Shown: positions 1 through 12,774 of the stretch, piece by piece
Layout of the letters: every line of letters begins with the position of its first letter
Position numbering within the stretch: position 1 is the first letter of the stretch
Origin: Oenanthe sinensis
Taxonomy: Eukaryota; Streptophyta; Magnoliopsida; Apiales; Apiaceae
Assembly (NCBI GenBank): GCA_028671895.1
Contig: CM053813.1
Coordinates: forward strand, 38,969,501-39,033,500
Direction: 5' to 3'
DNA: 64,000 nt
Notes under the pieces: model-generated
Seen by the model: the letters and a program-made list of their open reading frames with translations, nothing else
Database searches by the model: none
What the model was told of the DNA's origin: nothing
Program-made: the position numbers and the translations under genes

Positions 1-480
1 ATCGAGGCATATTTGGGGCATAATTCGACTTCAATCGAGGTCGAAATGAAGCCAAAGCCATGAAGGCCTAAATCGACCTCAATCGAGGTCGATATCGACT
101 TCCGTTACAAGTATCGATTTCAAGGGATTTTAGAGTCTAAATCGACCTCAATCGAGGTCGAAAACGACTTCGATCGCACAATTCGACCTCAAGGGATTTT
201 CAAGTCTAATTCGACCACAATCGAGGTCGAATTCGACCTCAGTCACTCTGTTCGACCTCGAGGTGTTTTGGAACCCTGTTCGACCTCAACCTAGGTCAAA
301 ATCGACCTCGATTTTGGTCGAAATCGACCTCAAGTGTACAGGTCGACCTCATACTGGAAACAAGCCCTTATTCGACTTCAATCGAAGTCGAAATCGACTT
401 CAATCATGCAGTTCGACCTCAACACCCCAAGTCGACATAAGATAACATTGAGCCCCATGTTCAACCCCAATTAAGGTCGA
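1..480. repeat. Degenerate palindromic tandem array (~69-bp unit)
   Basis: The motif CGACCTCAATCGAGGTCG and variants recur through the first 480 bases, with units of about 69-70 bp clearest from 71 to 280. Each core is an imperfect palindrome (CGACCTC, short spacer, GAGGTCG), so every unit could fold into a hairpin. Units then decay and shorten toward 480. Because an LTR-like sequence follows directly, the array is most simply the 3' untranslated tandem repeats known in Tat-lineage Ty3/Gypsy elements, whose coding part would lie left of the window. That lineage assignment is inference. Short open frames here are incidental. Confidence 0.7.
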
Positions 481-488
481 TTTAGGGC

Positions 489-1367
489 ATGAATGTGAAA
501 ATCATCTTTGACAAATTAGCTACGAGTAAAAGTCCTTTGGGGACCAATTTATATAAATTTGATTCTTTAAAAGAATTAATAATAGAAGGCCTGAGCCCGA
601 AAGTCGAGATAAAATTGACTAAAATGAGTCAAAAGCCCGATAAGACACTGAAAACCCTTTGTAAAACTTTTACGAAAACTCACGAAGTTTTCCCAAAAGT
701 TAGGGGGCAAATGATATGGGTAAAAAATAGACCTAAGGAAACAATAAATATAGCATTTATTATTAGACCTAGCACGGTCCATAGGCTTGGGCCCTTAAAA
801 CGGACTAGGGAAATAAATCCAAGCATCAACTGGATTTGTAAGTCCAGCCCACAAGCTCTGTTGAAGCCATAGGCCCGTTAAGCCTTTGTTATTAATTAAT
901 TTCGTAATTAATTAATAAAGGCTCAGTAAAGGCCCAAAAAGGCTGATTGAAGGCCTTCACCCTAGAAGGATCTAGAAACCCAAACGTGGGAAGAGTCCTA
1001 CGAGACCCCTCATCTGTGGAAGGCTCTAGAAGCCCAATCACAAGGATAAGACTACATCTGCAAGATTCTAACAAGGACTCTCATTCCTATAAGGTTTCAA
1101 CAACCTTACATCACTAGGAGACTTGACCCCCAAGTCTCCTAACTCTAATCTGATTCCAAGGCCTCCATGCGCCTATATAAAGGGCCTAACCCCTCAACAT
1201 TAGAACTACGTTTTTGGCTTGATTCTCTAAACACAACAGAGATACGTAGGCAGTTAACGAGGACCCGAGTTAGTCACGAAACGTTAGTGCAGCCATTAAA
1301 GCTCGAAGCTCCCCCAAACCCTAGCATTAATTACGTATTAAAAATACCTCGTTTTTGATCCGTAACA
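489..1367 (+). mobile_element. LTR of a Tat-like Ty3/Gypsy retrotransposon (3' or solo LTR)
   Basis: A TATA box (TATATAAAG, about 1174-1182) is followed by blocks TAGAACTACGTTTT, GTCACGAAA and AACCCTAGCATTAA and an end near GTAACA at 1367. The same blocks in the same order occur on the minus strand at 17695-17880, where they run into a Gypsy primer-binding site, so this is the U3-R-U5 core of a related LTR. No primer-binding site follows here, which fits a 3' LTR or a solo LTR in plus orientation. The left boundary near 489 is a guess from weak similarity to the other LTR; no target duplication was resolved. Confidence 0.65.
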
Positions 1368-2142
1368 ATACTTGTAGTTGTATGATGATGTTTTGGAAAT
1401 TAAGAGATAATGTCCAGAATCACAGACGAAAATGGGAGAGCAAAGAAGTCACAAAATAGAAAGTTAGAAGAAGATCTGCTAATGAAAATAGGTTCAAGTT
1501 TATAATCTTTTACTATGAAACTGATCCTGAACTTAAGTTAAATGAACTTCTTATGTAATTTTTTTAATACAAGCTTTATTTAGCTTATCTTTTTCCTCTC
1601 TCTTTTTATCTTTATGATTCTTCTAGGATCTACCTATCACATTGCTAATATAATTTGTGAATCTATGAAGGCTTCTGCACCGTGCATTAAGGTTAGAATA
1701 TTTCTTTGAATAGCAATATGGAATGTTTCATTTTAAGTAAATCAATGAAGTAGATAAAAAAAAATATCAAACCGAGTACCACCCTGGAGGGAAATTCTGA
1801 ACCTCCAAGATATGAGTTTAAAAGAGAGGGTCTACTACTTCCTAAGGTCCAAAGATATGCTATTACTTTACGCATTTTCCTAACTAATTTTCTTGTCACG
1901 TTGAACTATTTATATAGATTCTTCCTTTGCAAATTACTTATTCAACTGCACATACTGAACATACAGATTCTGGACAGCTTTGAAGTCTTGTGTTTAACTA
2001 TTGAGCATCTGATCAAACATGTCCTTTTCATAGACTGACCTATATTATTATCTTCAATTTTTTTGGTTTTTGAAACAAATCTTTGCACGACATGCACTTC
2101 GATTGTTTGTTTTCAATTTTAACGACCGTATTCTTTTTACAG
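1368..2142. other. Noncoding stretch before the first visible EFR3-like exon
   Basis: AT-rich sequence ending in a good acceptor (TTTTTACAG before 2143). I looked for the conserved first exon of plant EFR3 proteins, a short cysteine-rich N-terminus followed by a basic segment, and found nothing in any frame. It is best read as the right part of an intron interrupted by the LTR to its left. Confidence 0.5.
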
Positions 2143-5100
2143 GCTGAAGAACCCAATGAGAGGAGAATTGGTAAATTGTGTGAATATGCTGCAAAAAATC
2201 CTCTACGTATCCCAAAGGTAGAGATGCATTATCTTAAAACTTGACTTTGAATATATGTATTGCCAGTTAAAATATTTGTTATCAGTGTACATGTATGTTG
2301 GTTCTTTGGAAACTGATGCTGCGTAATCTTATTTGTTTTTGTTCTAAGTTATAAATTGATGGTGTTCCTATATATTATATGATTCAGATCACGACTTCGC
2401 TTGAGCAAAGGTGTTATCGAGAACTGAGAAATCAGAACTTTCGCAATGTAAAAGTTGTCATTTTAATCTACCGGAAGTTGATAATATCTTGTAAGCAGCA
2501 AATGTGAGTTCCTTTTAATTTCTTTCTATCATATTAAGGTTGTATTAGAAATTTGCTTTTTTAGTCAGACCCTTTACCTTGTGTTTAAAATTGTGAATTA
2601 TATTAGAGATACTGCCTCATGATGTTTGTTGACATTTATATATTTAGACGTGCTGTCATTGCACTAAAAATGGATACTCAGACTTATATATAATAAAAAT
2701 AAACTTCTAATGAGTTTTTTCCCTGTTACTAGTCATTTCAGGAATTTAAAATATTTCAACATTGTTTAGATAATATTTTTTACTACTTGAAAGGATGATT
2801 TGTTGAGGTACTATGAAGTTATTCCTTCTGGAAAATGTTTCAACGAACGTTATGTAATATATCTTGAGAAATGATTGCTAATAATCTTGCCTTTTACTTT
2901 TAAGTTTTGTCTAAGAGCAAACTGCTCAAAACAAATGACAAAACCCTCGGTAAAATTAACATTTTTATGTTACAAACTTAATGGGGGCCTATGACGTAGA
3001 AGCAAATGTAGCTTATTCTTCTATCTAAAAACAGTCTCCACCCTGTTAGTGTTATTCTATTTATTTTGACATCTGGACTAGTGGTATATGTGGTCAATTC
3101 CTGATCCAGCCCTATTCGAGTTTGCAGAAGAACTTTGTTAAATGTGTTTTATATTCTCTGTAAGAGTTCTCAGCATTAAAAATACACCGCAGGCCGTTAT
3201 TTGCAGGCAGCTTGCTCAGCATCATTCACATTTTGCTAGATCAATCAAGTAATGAAGACATGCAGATAATTGGATGTGAAGCCCTTTTTGACTTTGTAAA
3301 TAATCAGGTGGAAGCCCTTTATAATCTCAATATCAGTACACCCTGTTCACTTCGTGAACATTATTCTTGGTTATGAAGCTTGCAATAAATTTTCAATTAG
3401 AAAATTTAAGCTTATTCAGTACTATTTGCTTGTGTAGCGGGATAGTACTTACATGTTCAACTTTGAAGGCTTGATTCCAAAACTTTGTCTTCTAGCTCAA
3501 GAGATGGGTGACGATGGAAAGGCCCAGAAAATGCGATGTGCAGGGCTTCAAGCACTTTCTTCAATGGTACCCTGCTTTACTATCACCCACTTATGCTTGG
3601 TATATTATACTACTATGTATTGGATGTACTCCATTTCAACGCGCATACTAATAAGAATCGGTTTCTCAATTTCCTTCAAGATTAAATTTCTTTATATGCA
3701 TGGCCTCACAAGTTAGTTGAGTGTAGCCATCCATATACAGATTTCTGTTGTCTCATTTGTCAGTTTAGGCTGTTGTTGAAATGCTTTGATCTAGGATAAT
3801 CTTTGGGTCATTGATTTAGTCACATACCTGGTGCCAGTTTTCCGGAGTGTGTGAGTATCATAATATGTTGCATATAGTTGAATATTTTTTTATCTTTGTT
3901 CTCGACAACTCTCTTTATATGGAATTTATAATTCTGTGTTTTCTCAAGTGATAACTTTGTACATGTGAATTCACAGATATGGTTCATGGGGGAATTCTCT
4001 CATATGTCAACCGAGTTTGATAATGTAAGTGATGTACTGCCTAGTAAACTTCAAGCAATATTTCTTTATAGATCAAATGTTTTGTACCTCTCATTTTGGT
4101 CTTTTAAAACTTGTCAGAAATCTTTATCGAACTCGCATAGTCCGTGTTTTCTAACCGTTTTTTGTCTATAAATAGGTTGTTTCTGTAGTCCTGGAAAATT
4201 GTGAAGACAAGTCAGATAAGCTTGCTCAAAATGATCAAGATACTCAGAAAAATAACACACCTGCATCTATCATGTCAAGGACTACTTCTTGGAGTAATAT
4301 TGTGAATGAGCAGGGTGATGTTAATGTGGCAGTGTAATATTCTTCAGCTGTATACTTCCCTCCCTCCATCCCCCATAAGATTCCAAATTGAATTTTTATT
4401 CTGTAAAAGAAAAAAAATATGGCTATGGGAAACATAAAAAATGCAAAAACTAAGAATCCATTTTATATTTTTTTTGTAAAAAAAATGCATTTTACAAAAA
4501 ATGTAAATTTGCAAATATTATCCATACAAATCTGATTGGACTCTTCCATTTGTGTTGTACATCTCTTGTTCTCTGATTATTATTTTTTCAAACAGTGAAG
4601 ATGCTAGCAGTCCAACGTTTTGGGCTAGAGTTTGTTTGCATAATATGGCAAAGTTGGCCAAGGAGGCTACAACCGTACGACGTGTTCTAGAATCTTTGTT
4701 CCGCTATTTTGATAATAACAACCTCTGGGCTCCTGAACATGGACTTGCCCGTTCTGTATTAGTAGACATGCAGTACATAATGGAAAATTCTGGTAAATGG
4801 CTTCTTCTTTTTTTCATCTTCATGCTTAGTTTTACACCATAGTTTTCTGCTCCTATTTTGTAAATACGTTGGCATTAGGTTTCTCAGATACTTAAGCATC
4901 TTATGTTACATAATCTATAGGTAAGAACACACACTTCTTGTTGTCTACCTTAATTAAGCACCTTGATCACAAGAATGTCCTGAAAAGCCCCAATATGCAA
5001 GTAGACATTGTGGTCGTTGCTACTTCTCTGGCTCTGACAACAAAGAGTCAATCATCTGTGACAATAGTCGGTGCATTTAGTGATATGATGAGACACCTGC

Positions 5101-8100
5101 GGAAAAGCATACATTGCTCTCTTAATGACTCAAATTTGGGTGAAGAAGTAGTAAAATGGAACAGGAAATTCCAAGAAGCCGTTCATGAGTGCCTTGTACA
5201 AATGTCGCAGAAGGTGATCTTTTTGTCTATGCATTGTCTTCCAAATATCTGGGCAATCAAATTATGGTTTCTTGTTCAGTAACCCACTAGACTATGATCT
5301 CTTAATCTTATGGAAGGAGTTCACCGATTTTTCAGACTGTTAATATCTGATAATTGTGGAAGACAGGTTGGAGATGCTGGACCTATTCTAGATGTTATGG
5401 CTGTGATGTTGGAAAGCATCTCAAATGTTACAGTTATGGCCAGAAACACTATGGCTGCTGTTTATCGTACTGCTCAAATTGTTTCTTCCTTACCAAACGT
5501 GTTAGATGAGAAGAAGGCAAGGGTAAGGTGTTATTCATCTTAAATTAGTTCCTGTTGATAAACTGTATGAACCATCAACATGAGTGTTCTACATGCTGCA
5601 GGCTTTTCCAGAGGCCTTGTTCCATCAGTTGCTTTTAGCAATGGTTTCTACAGACTATGAAACTAGAGTCGGCGCACATCGTGTATTTTCTGTTGTACTT
5701 GTCCCTTCATCTGTCTGTCCTCGTCCTTCCTCCACCAATACACACTCAAAAAAGGCAGGGGATATTCAGAGGACATTATCAAGAACTGTCTCTGTCTTTT
5801 CTTCTTCAGCTGCACTGTTCAAGAAGATGGGAAAAGAACAGGAGAAAAAAGATACCAACTTAAATGGAGAGAAAACAAGGAACGATAACCCATCCGTACT
5901 GAATCGGTTGACATCATCGTACAGTCGAGCTTATAGTATGAAAAAACAATCATCACCAGAAGAAAATAGCACTAGTACATCAAAACAACAATCAGTATGG
6001 CTAATATCTTTGGACAGTATAAAGAGCCAATTTAAATTCTCACATATTCAAGATATGATTGCTAATTTCTATCTTCACAAAAATTTTAATTAATTGTAGG
6101 AGGGTATATCTCTTAGGTTAAGTTCACGGCAGATCAGCCTTCTTCTCTCTTCAATTTTGGTTCAAGCCATATCTCCTTCAAATACGGTTGAAAACTTTGA
6201 AGCGATTGCCCATACCTTTAGTTTGGTGATGCTATTTTCCAGAAACAAGGTAATATTGTCACCCTAGATTCACCGTGTCCTCACTTATGTTGAATGTAAT
6301 TTATTTTATTTTTTGCATTTTCTTGTGTCGTATTGATGGTACAGCAATTAGATCATGGTTAAATTTACATGTTGTAAGTTTTTAACTTTAACTTTGATCC
6401 TCCGTATAATCACAAAATCTATCTCTTCTTTCATTGCTGTTCTGGAAGTTTTTATGCATGCTACATGTGTTAGTTATACTGTTCTCCTTGCAGAGTTTCA
6501 TTTTAAAGCTCTTTAAATTTGCAAAATATTAGTTTCTTTTACAGATGCAAACTATTACTTGAAACATAAATTCTATTGCTTTCAGATATGTGACTCATAT
6601 TTCTCTGTCTAATATATAATTTGTTATTATGTTATCATGCAGAATTCAAGCCAGGATACTCTTATCCGTGCTTTTCAGCTCACATTTTCCTTGCGAAGTA
6701 TTTCTCTTGGGGAACGAGGTAGGCCAGGTTATTGGTTGGAATATTTGTAGTAGGGCTATCAATGACAAGCCGAGTTTTGTCCAAGTTGAACAGAGCTTTT
6801 TTTGTATAAAAGAGCCGAGCTTTCTAATCGAGCGAAAAGTGATGTTCAACCTCGGCTCGATAATAAACGAGTTGAACACGAAAAAATCGTAACAACTCGT
6901 ATATTTTTTACTCAACCAAAACCAATTTATAAAATATAACTCACACGACTCACGGTTTCACGCCCAAATCACATTCAAAAAGGCTAGAATCATGCACTTT
7001 TTCTTTTCTTATATGTCATTCCATACTTCAATGGCAATTTGTAGCAGTAGTAATCACTTTTATCTTAAATTCTGAATAAAGCACGTAGCCACTATTCCAC
7101 AATCATAAGTATTATAAATGTATGAATTCATATATACTCATTTTTAGATTTTCTGATATGTAATATTAAATTCAGTCTTTGATTAAGATCAAATATTTAA
7201 AATTCAATTATTTGTGACATGGAAATCAAAATCATAAATAAAATTGAAAATACTAATGTAAGTATGTAATAATGGATTGAAACTTGAGTTTTTTTTATAA
7301 TATATTTGAATTATTTATAAAAAAAAATTTAATATATATATATATTATCCGCCTCGAGTTAAATGAACTCGAGCATAATAAGCCAAGCTCGAGTTGAACA
7401 GGTATAGAACTTGGCTCCACTCATTTCTCTAATCGAAAATATTTTTATGTTCAAACTCATGTTCAGATCGTAAAGGAGCCGAACTCACTTAAACGAGTAA
7501 GTTCAAGTTTTGGTTATGAATGGCCCTGTTCATGTACAGCGCTAGTTTTTTTATTTTTTGCCCAATAGAGTGAAGCATTCTCATTCATGTAATAACGTAA
7601 AATCGAGACTGTTGTTCAACTCACCTTGAACAAGATGAGGGTAATTCCTCTTAGTTTAGATGGAAACATTGGACAAGATGGAAGTAATGTTTCCTTATTG
7701 TTCAGATGGAAACATTGATGAGTATGTACTTGCTATTTGTTTAGTTTGTTTTGTGTAGAATTGAAAAAAAAATCATGAATTTGGGCGATGTGTGATAGAC
7801 TTAGGTAAAACAGAATTATTGTACAAAAGTTGCATTTCAACTATGTATATGTTAACTGCATTTACAAAGCAAGCAGTGTATAAGAACTGATCAGTTAGGA
7901 TAAGAGATATATCTTGTTTGAAGTAAGATATGTTGTTATAATCATTTTTCCCTCGTCTCCAAACACCAATTTGAACATCCTTAACCCTCAAACTACCAAA
8001 TTATGTGTCACTAATTAGTGTTTCATCCATGACATGTTTTACTGTTTGCATTCTGATTGTTGAAAGATTGAGATCTAATCACTTCTGCCAATTTACAACA

Positions 8101-10736
8101 TTCCCTTATTGCAGTGCCACTACAACCATCACGACGAAGATCACTCTTCAACTTGGCCACATCCATGATAATATTTTTGGCAAAAGCCTACAATATTATA
8201 CCTCTCATTCCTGCTGCTAAATCTGATCTGACAAGTGAAACTGTAGGTGCTAGTATGCTTTAATACTGATATTAGAATTGAATTCTGATTCAGCACTATA
8301 TGCACTTTGTTCACTCGTACCAGTGTTGTAGTCTTTTTTTTTTTTGCTAACTATTTTATTCCTAGTAACATAATAATGTTTACAAATGACGTGGTCAACA
8401 GGTTGACCCCTTTCTCAAATTGGTAGATGACTGCAAGTTACAAGCTATAACGAATGGGTTTGGTAAATCTGGAAAAGTTTATGCGTCGAAAGAAGATGAT
8501 GAAGATGCCTTGAAGTCACTTTCATCAATAAAAAGAGGTGGGGACCAATCTAGAGAATCCTTCGCATCAATTATAGTGAAGAGTTTGGGGACTTTGTCAG
8601 ATGTATGTAACATTTAGTTTTTTTTATATACTAACACTGTATGTCGTAGATGATTTCTATAACAATGACTAGTATAAGCTCTTTTCTTCTTTCTTAATTT
8701 ATCTCTTTCATGGGTGCAGTCAGAGGCTTTAGCTATGAAGGAGCAGTTACTTAAAGATTTTCTTCCAGATGATATCTGCCCATTAGGAGCACAAATATTT
8801 GCAGATTCCCCTGGATTGATCTACCAGAGCGACTCAGCAGCCAATAAATCTACCAATGAGGTACTTGTTCTGTGCAGCTTCTATATTGTGTAGTTTAATT
8901 TACTTGTTTCCTGACGCAGTTTCCATCGTTTTATGTTGTAAAATTTCAGGCTGAGCAACCTCTATTCACTATAGATGACGAATTCCTTCCCAATTCTACT
9001 GGAAGTCAAACTAGTTCTGATGCGCGGGCGAATCCTGAGCTTCCAAGTCTTTTGAGTGTAAACCAACTCCTAGATTCGGTATGTTTCGAAATTAAACTTT
9101 ATATGAGTATTTGTGCCCAAGAAAGTTAGGAGCAAAATAATGAGTGTTGAATAACTACGAATATTCTGTGTCCGTACATGCCTAATTGTTACAATACACC
9201 TTATTTTATTCATACATCAATAAACTTGCATGAATGGAATGACTTTTATAAGTCTAGGTTCAATCTCCCCGGCTTGTGAATTTTGGACAATGACTTGTCC
9301 ATGTGCTAATGTTCATTGTGTCTCTAGATTGCCTTGATGCAAAAGACTGGAATTCCACATTGCAAATTTACCTTTAGGCGTGCTGGAGTTTTCTTCGGCT
9401 TTAGGATATACTTATTACTCCGTTACAAAATTAGACAAACATGTTAGACCAAATATATGAACCAACTACAGTGAATACTCATAAATGTTTTCTCAGGCTA
9501 ATGATAATTACAACTAACAGCCCACTTCAATACGTATAAGAGGATGAATTTTATTTTACCTGATATTCATTACGTAAACCAAGCATACACGGTGTATTGA
9601 CATGCGGTAAAGAGGTAATAGAAAAATGTATACCACATGTTTGAATATCAATGATGCATATGGTAATTCACATACGAGGAACTAAGTCTGCCAGTGTGTA
9701 GTCCTCCCAAGCCAATTACACAAGCCTCTTATATAATGTATATCTATTGCTGCCATGCTGGATCAAGCATATACTATTCTAATGAAGATTAAATATATTG
9801 CAGGTTCCGGAGACAACAAATCAAGTTGCACGGATGTCAGTTTCGGCACAACAGGATTTGCCATACAAGGAAATAGCTAACCATTGCGAGAACCTTCAGA
9901 TGGGAAAGCACCAGAAAATGTTAAGCTTAGCAAGTGGCCTAAATAATAAAGGATTCTTAATTGACTTCTCTGGAGAAGATAACAACCAGGAAACAGCTAT
10001 TGTAACATATCCTCAAGTGCAGCAACATACCTATCGGGTAAATTTTTAAATTATAGTACTTATTTTCTATAAAACATTCCGAAAGGTTACTTCATGAGAC
10101 TTTAATAGAGGAAGTATAAAACCTAGTTTATTTAATCTATACGCAGAAGTACTTATCAGAATGAAGTGATTAATTACCCTCAAGGTCCTTGTTATTATAT
10201 ACAATTAGGATCAGATTCACAAGAAATCGACGTTGATAAAACAATATCAAACATGAATGTAAAAAACACAAACAATTAACACGGAAATGCCAATCCACTT
10301 AATATGAAAATCATACTAGAATAAAGTCATGCCCTCACTCAACACTCTCAAATACAAGCACTCTCAGCTTGACACAAAAACACTCTCTTCTGTATCTCTC
10401 GCACAACTCTCTAGGTTTTGCATATTCTGAAAACTCTACAACTATCTATATTTATAGGCAACACAATTATTCGAATCTTAACATATTATACTTTTCTGGA
10501 TATGAATTCTTTCACAATTAACGATGGTGTATGATATATGCATGATCCCTTGATTGTTTTTATTATAATTGCAGGCTGGCAATCCATTTGTTGATTTTAG
10601 CTTGAATGACAACTCTCAGATTCAAAATGCTTTTGCTCCAACGCAATGTGCAACTGAGTATCAACATTATCCCAACGCCTTTAAATTACCTGCTTCAAGC
10701 CCGTATGATAACTTTCTCAAGGCCGCTGGTAGTTAG
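2143..10736 (+). CDS. EFR3-like protein (SEMI-ROLLED LEAF2 / EFR3-of-plants family), 5' partial
   Basis: Eighteen exons join in one frame: 2143-2217, 2388-2503, 3193-3307, 3438-3566, 3977-4024, 4176-4333, 4596-4792, 4921-5213, 5367-5522, 5602-5994, 6100-6249, 6643-6718, 8115-8242, 8402-8602, 8720-8860, 8950-9078, 9804-10037, 10575-10736. All junctions are GT-AG and phases match; the product is 966 residues plus stop. Family landmarks are KLCEYAAKNPLRIPK at the start, an armadillo-like helical region (FRYFDNNNLWAPEHGLARSV, LSRTVSVFSSSAALF, PLQPSRRRSLFNLATSM) and the C-terminus KLPASSPYDNFLKAAGS. EFR3 proteins anchor the PI4-kinase alpha complex at the plasma membrane. The N-terminal exon with the membrane-anchoring cysteines (about 45-50 residues) is not in the window, probably separated by the LTR insertion. 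No internal stops, so the rest looks functional. Confidence 0.93.
6751..7528. mobile_element. hAT-like non-autonomous element in an EFR3-like intron
   Basis: Imperfect terminal inverted repeats: TAGGGCTATCAATGACAAGC at 6751 and the reverse complement of GGTTATGAATGGCCCTG at 7512-7528. The interior carries repeated GAGCTCGAGT / AACTCGAGC-type motifs and AT-rich filler, a composition common in small plant hAT relatives. It occupies more than half of the 1,396-bp intron 6719-8114, whose splice sites are intact. No clear 8-bp target duplication. No coding capacity. Confidence 0.5.
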
Positions 10737-11199
10737 TGATCTTTCACTGGCAACGTCGTTAGAAAGGTGTACATTGCAGTGGCTTTACGGATATAAAGGT
10801 GAAGGAAAGCTCTCAAGTTCCATTCTGAAAGGTGTAGTTCTTGCAAGAGCTGAATTACTTGGCAAGCCAAGTGCATTTTCTTCACTAGTTAATTTGGAAT
10901 TTTGCAGGGAGGAATATTATTATTTTTTTCATGGTTTGTTTTATTGAGTGTACAAAGAGATTATGATGTCGTCCTTTTTGAAAGAGAAGCATAATATATA
11001 GCAAAAGTGAAGTTCTTGAGTATAAATGATATTTATATTTGGAACTTTGAGGGCTTTAATTGTGTGGGTTCTAGGCTGATGTAATTTCTAAATGTTGTAT
11101 GCTACGTATTTGTACAACATGTCATGAATGACATTATGTTTGAACTCTATGATATATTACTGGGTTATTAACATTTTACCCCTTTAAATTTATTACTTC
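10737..11199 (+). other. 3' untranslated and downstream region of the EFR3-like gene
   Basis: T-rich sequence after the stop codon at 10734-10736, without an open frame of note, giving way near 11200 to the repeat array of the next retroelement. No strong AATAAA signal picked out, so the poly(A) site is unplaced. Confidence 0.4.
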
Positions 11200-12240
11200 T
11201 TCCTGGAATTCCTGGAGCCAATTTGCTCAGCCAAGAGACTCCCTAGTACTTGCTTGGCTAGCCTCGCTCGGCTTATTTTTTGAACCGCATCGGGAGTCCC
11301 CAAAGCAAGTTGGCTTGCACCTGAGAGCCAACTTGCTTGGCCAAGAGGCTCCATGGCACATGCCTAATTTGTGAGCGAATGCCGCCTTTTGGCCTTAATC
11401 GAGGCTAGTAATAGTGAGTGTACGCCGCCTTTTGGCCTTAATCGAGATTAATTTTTCTAAAATCTCTTTTATTTAGCTGCATCGGGAGTCCCCGGAGTAA
11501 GTTTGCTCGGTCAAGAGACTCCCTAGCACTTACTCGGCCATCCTAGCTCGGTCTATTTTTTGAACTACTTCGGGAGTCCCCAGAACAAGTTGGCTTGCAC
11601 CTGAAATTTCCGAAACAAGTTGGCTTGCATGTGGAGTTCCCAAAGCAAGTTGCTCGGCTGAGAGACTCCCTGGCACAAGGCTAATTAGTGAGCGAACGTC
11701 GCCTTTTGGCCTTAATCGAGGCTAATTAGTGAGCGAATGTTGCTTTTTCGTCTTAGTCGAGGCTATTCTTTCCAAAATCTCTTTTTTTAAGCTACATCGG
11801 GAGTCCCCGAAACAAGTTCCCGGAGCAAGTTTTCTCGGCCAAGAGACTCCCTAGAACTTTCTTGGCCAAGCCTGGTCGACGGAGGGCCTTCCGAGGCATC
11901 GGTCTACCAAGTTTGGTCGATTGAGGGCCTTGTGAGGCTTTGATCGGCCAGGTTTGGTCGGGTATTGTTTTTTTCTACTTAGCTCATCTTCCTTGTAACT
12001 TGAACTTGGTTCCAAGAACTAGAATTTGAATTTACCTCAGCTTCTTGCAACTTGCACTTGGCTTCTTGTTTTCATGAATCAATATTTAAGGCATGTTTTT
12101 TACTTTCTGCTTGCTTAAGCTCATTCTTGAACTTTGGACTTTGCTTCTTGGTCTCTGGGACTAAAACTTATCATTGATTCTTGGTTCTAAGAATCAAGAT
12201 TTGAACTTGATTCTTGCTCCTTCTTTATATATAATTTTAA
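11200..12240 (-). repeat. Degenerate repeat array of the Tat-like element (3' region)
   Basis: Two interleaved motif families recur: GGGAGTCCCCGAAGCAAGTT with CCAAGAGACTCCCTAGCACT, and GAGCGAACGCCGCCTTTTGG with CCTTAATCGAGGCTA. Copies lie near 11270-11370, 11380-11450, 11470-11560, 11570-11680, 11690-11770 and 11790-11870, with variable spacing. Position downstream of gag-protease (minus orientation) matches the 3' repeat arrays of Tat-lineage elements. A second LTR was not found beyond it. Lineage is inferred. Confidence 0.6.
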
Positions 12241-12774
12241 ATAAGATGGGGGATGCCTTCCCCAACAATGCCGAATTGAATTCTTATTTGTTATCTAGTA
12301 CATTTTTCGAAGTTAATGCTAGTAGAATAGCTAGAGTGTGATTGGAATTGGTGACCCATATGAGGTCGTAGTTCCTAATTCGGGCGATAGTGGCTAAAAC
12401 TGGCATCCAGAAGATCTTCATGGTTCTATGCTTTCGTTATAACATTCATCTTAGCATCCTTCTGCTTAGAAGTATTTTTATCTTTATAAATAATCTTAAA
12501 ACTAGAAAGGAGTGGATGATCGTATCTCTAATCATTAATGGAGTCAAGAAATGAAGTTGTGTTAAAAATATGCCTAATAACTTTTATGAAAATACATTGA
12601 AGTATATCTTCAAGTCGAAGAGGGTTCAACCATTACATAATAACAAGCTATTTTCCACTTGGATTAAAAATCTCTTGCTTCCATAGAACCTTATTTCTAC
12701 TTAATACTCATACTTAATATAATTTCTAAAGGGGTTGTCTATTGCTTCCGCGTATACATACCTCGAGTACTTCC

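Noticed and set aside
1..480. CRISPR-like regular repeats
   Set aside because: Units are degenerate, palindromic cores with related spacers in plant nuclear DNA next to an LTR; there are no cas genes and no unique spacers.
489..872. 127-codon open frame near the left edge
   Set aside because: It lies inside the proposed LTR, has no recognisable domain, and the antisense frame is equally open, so it is chance.
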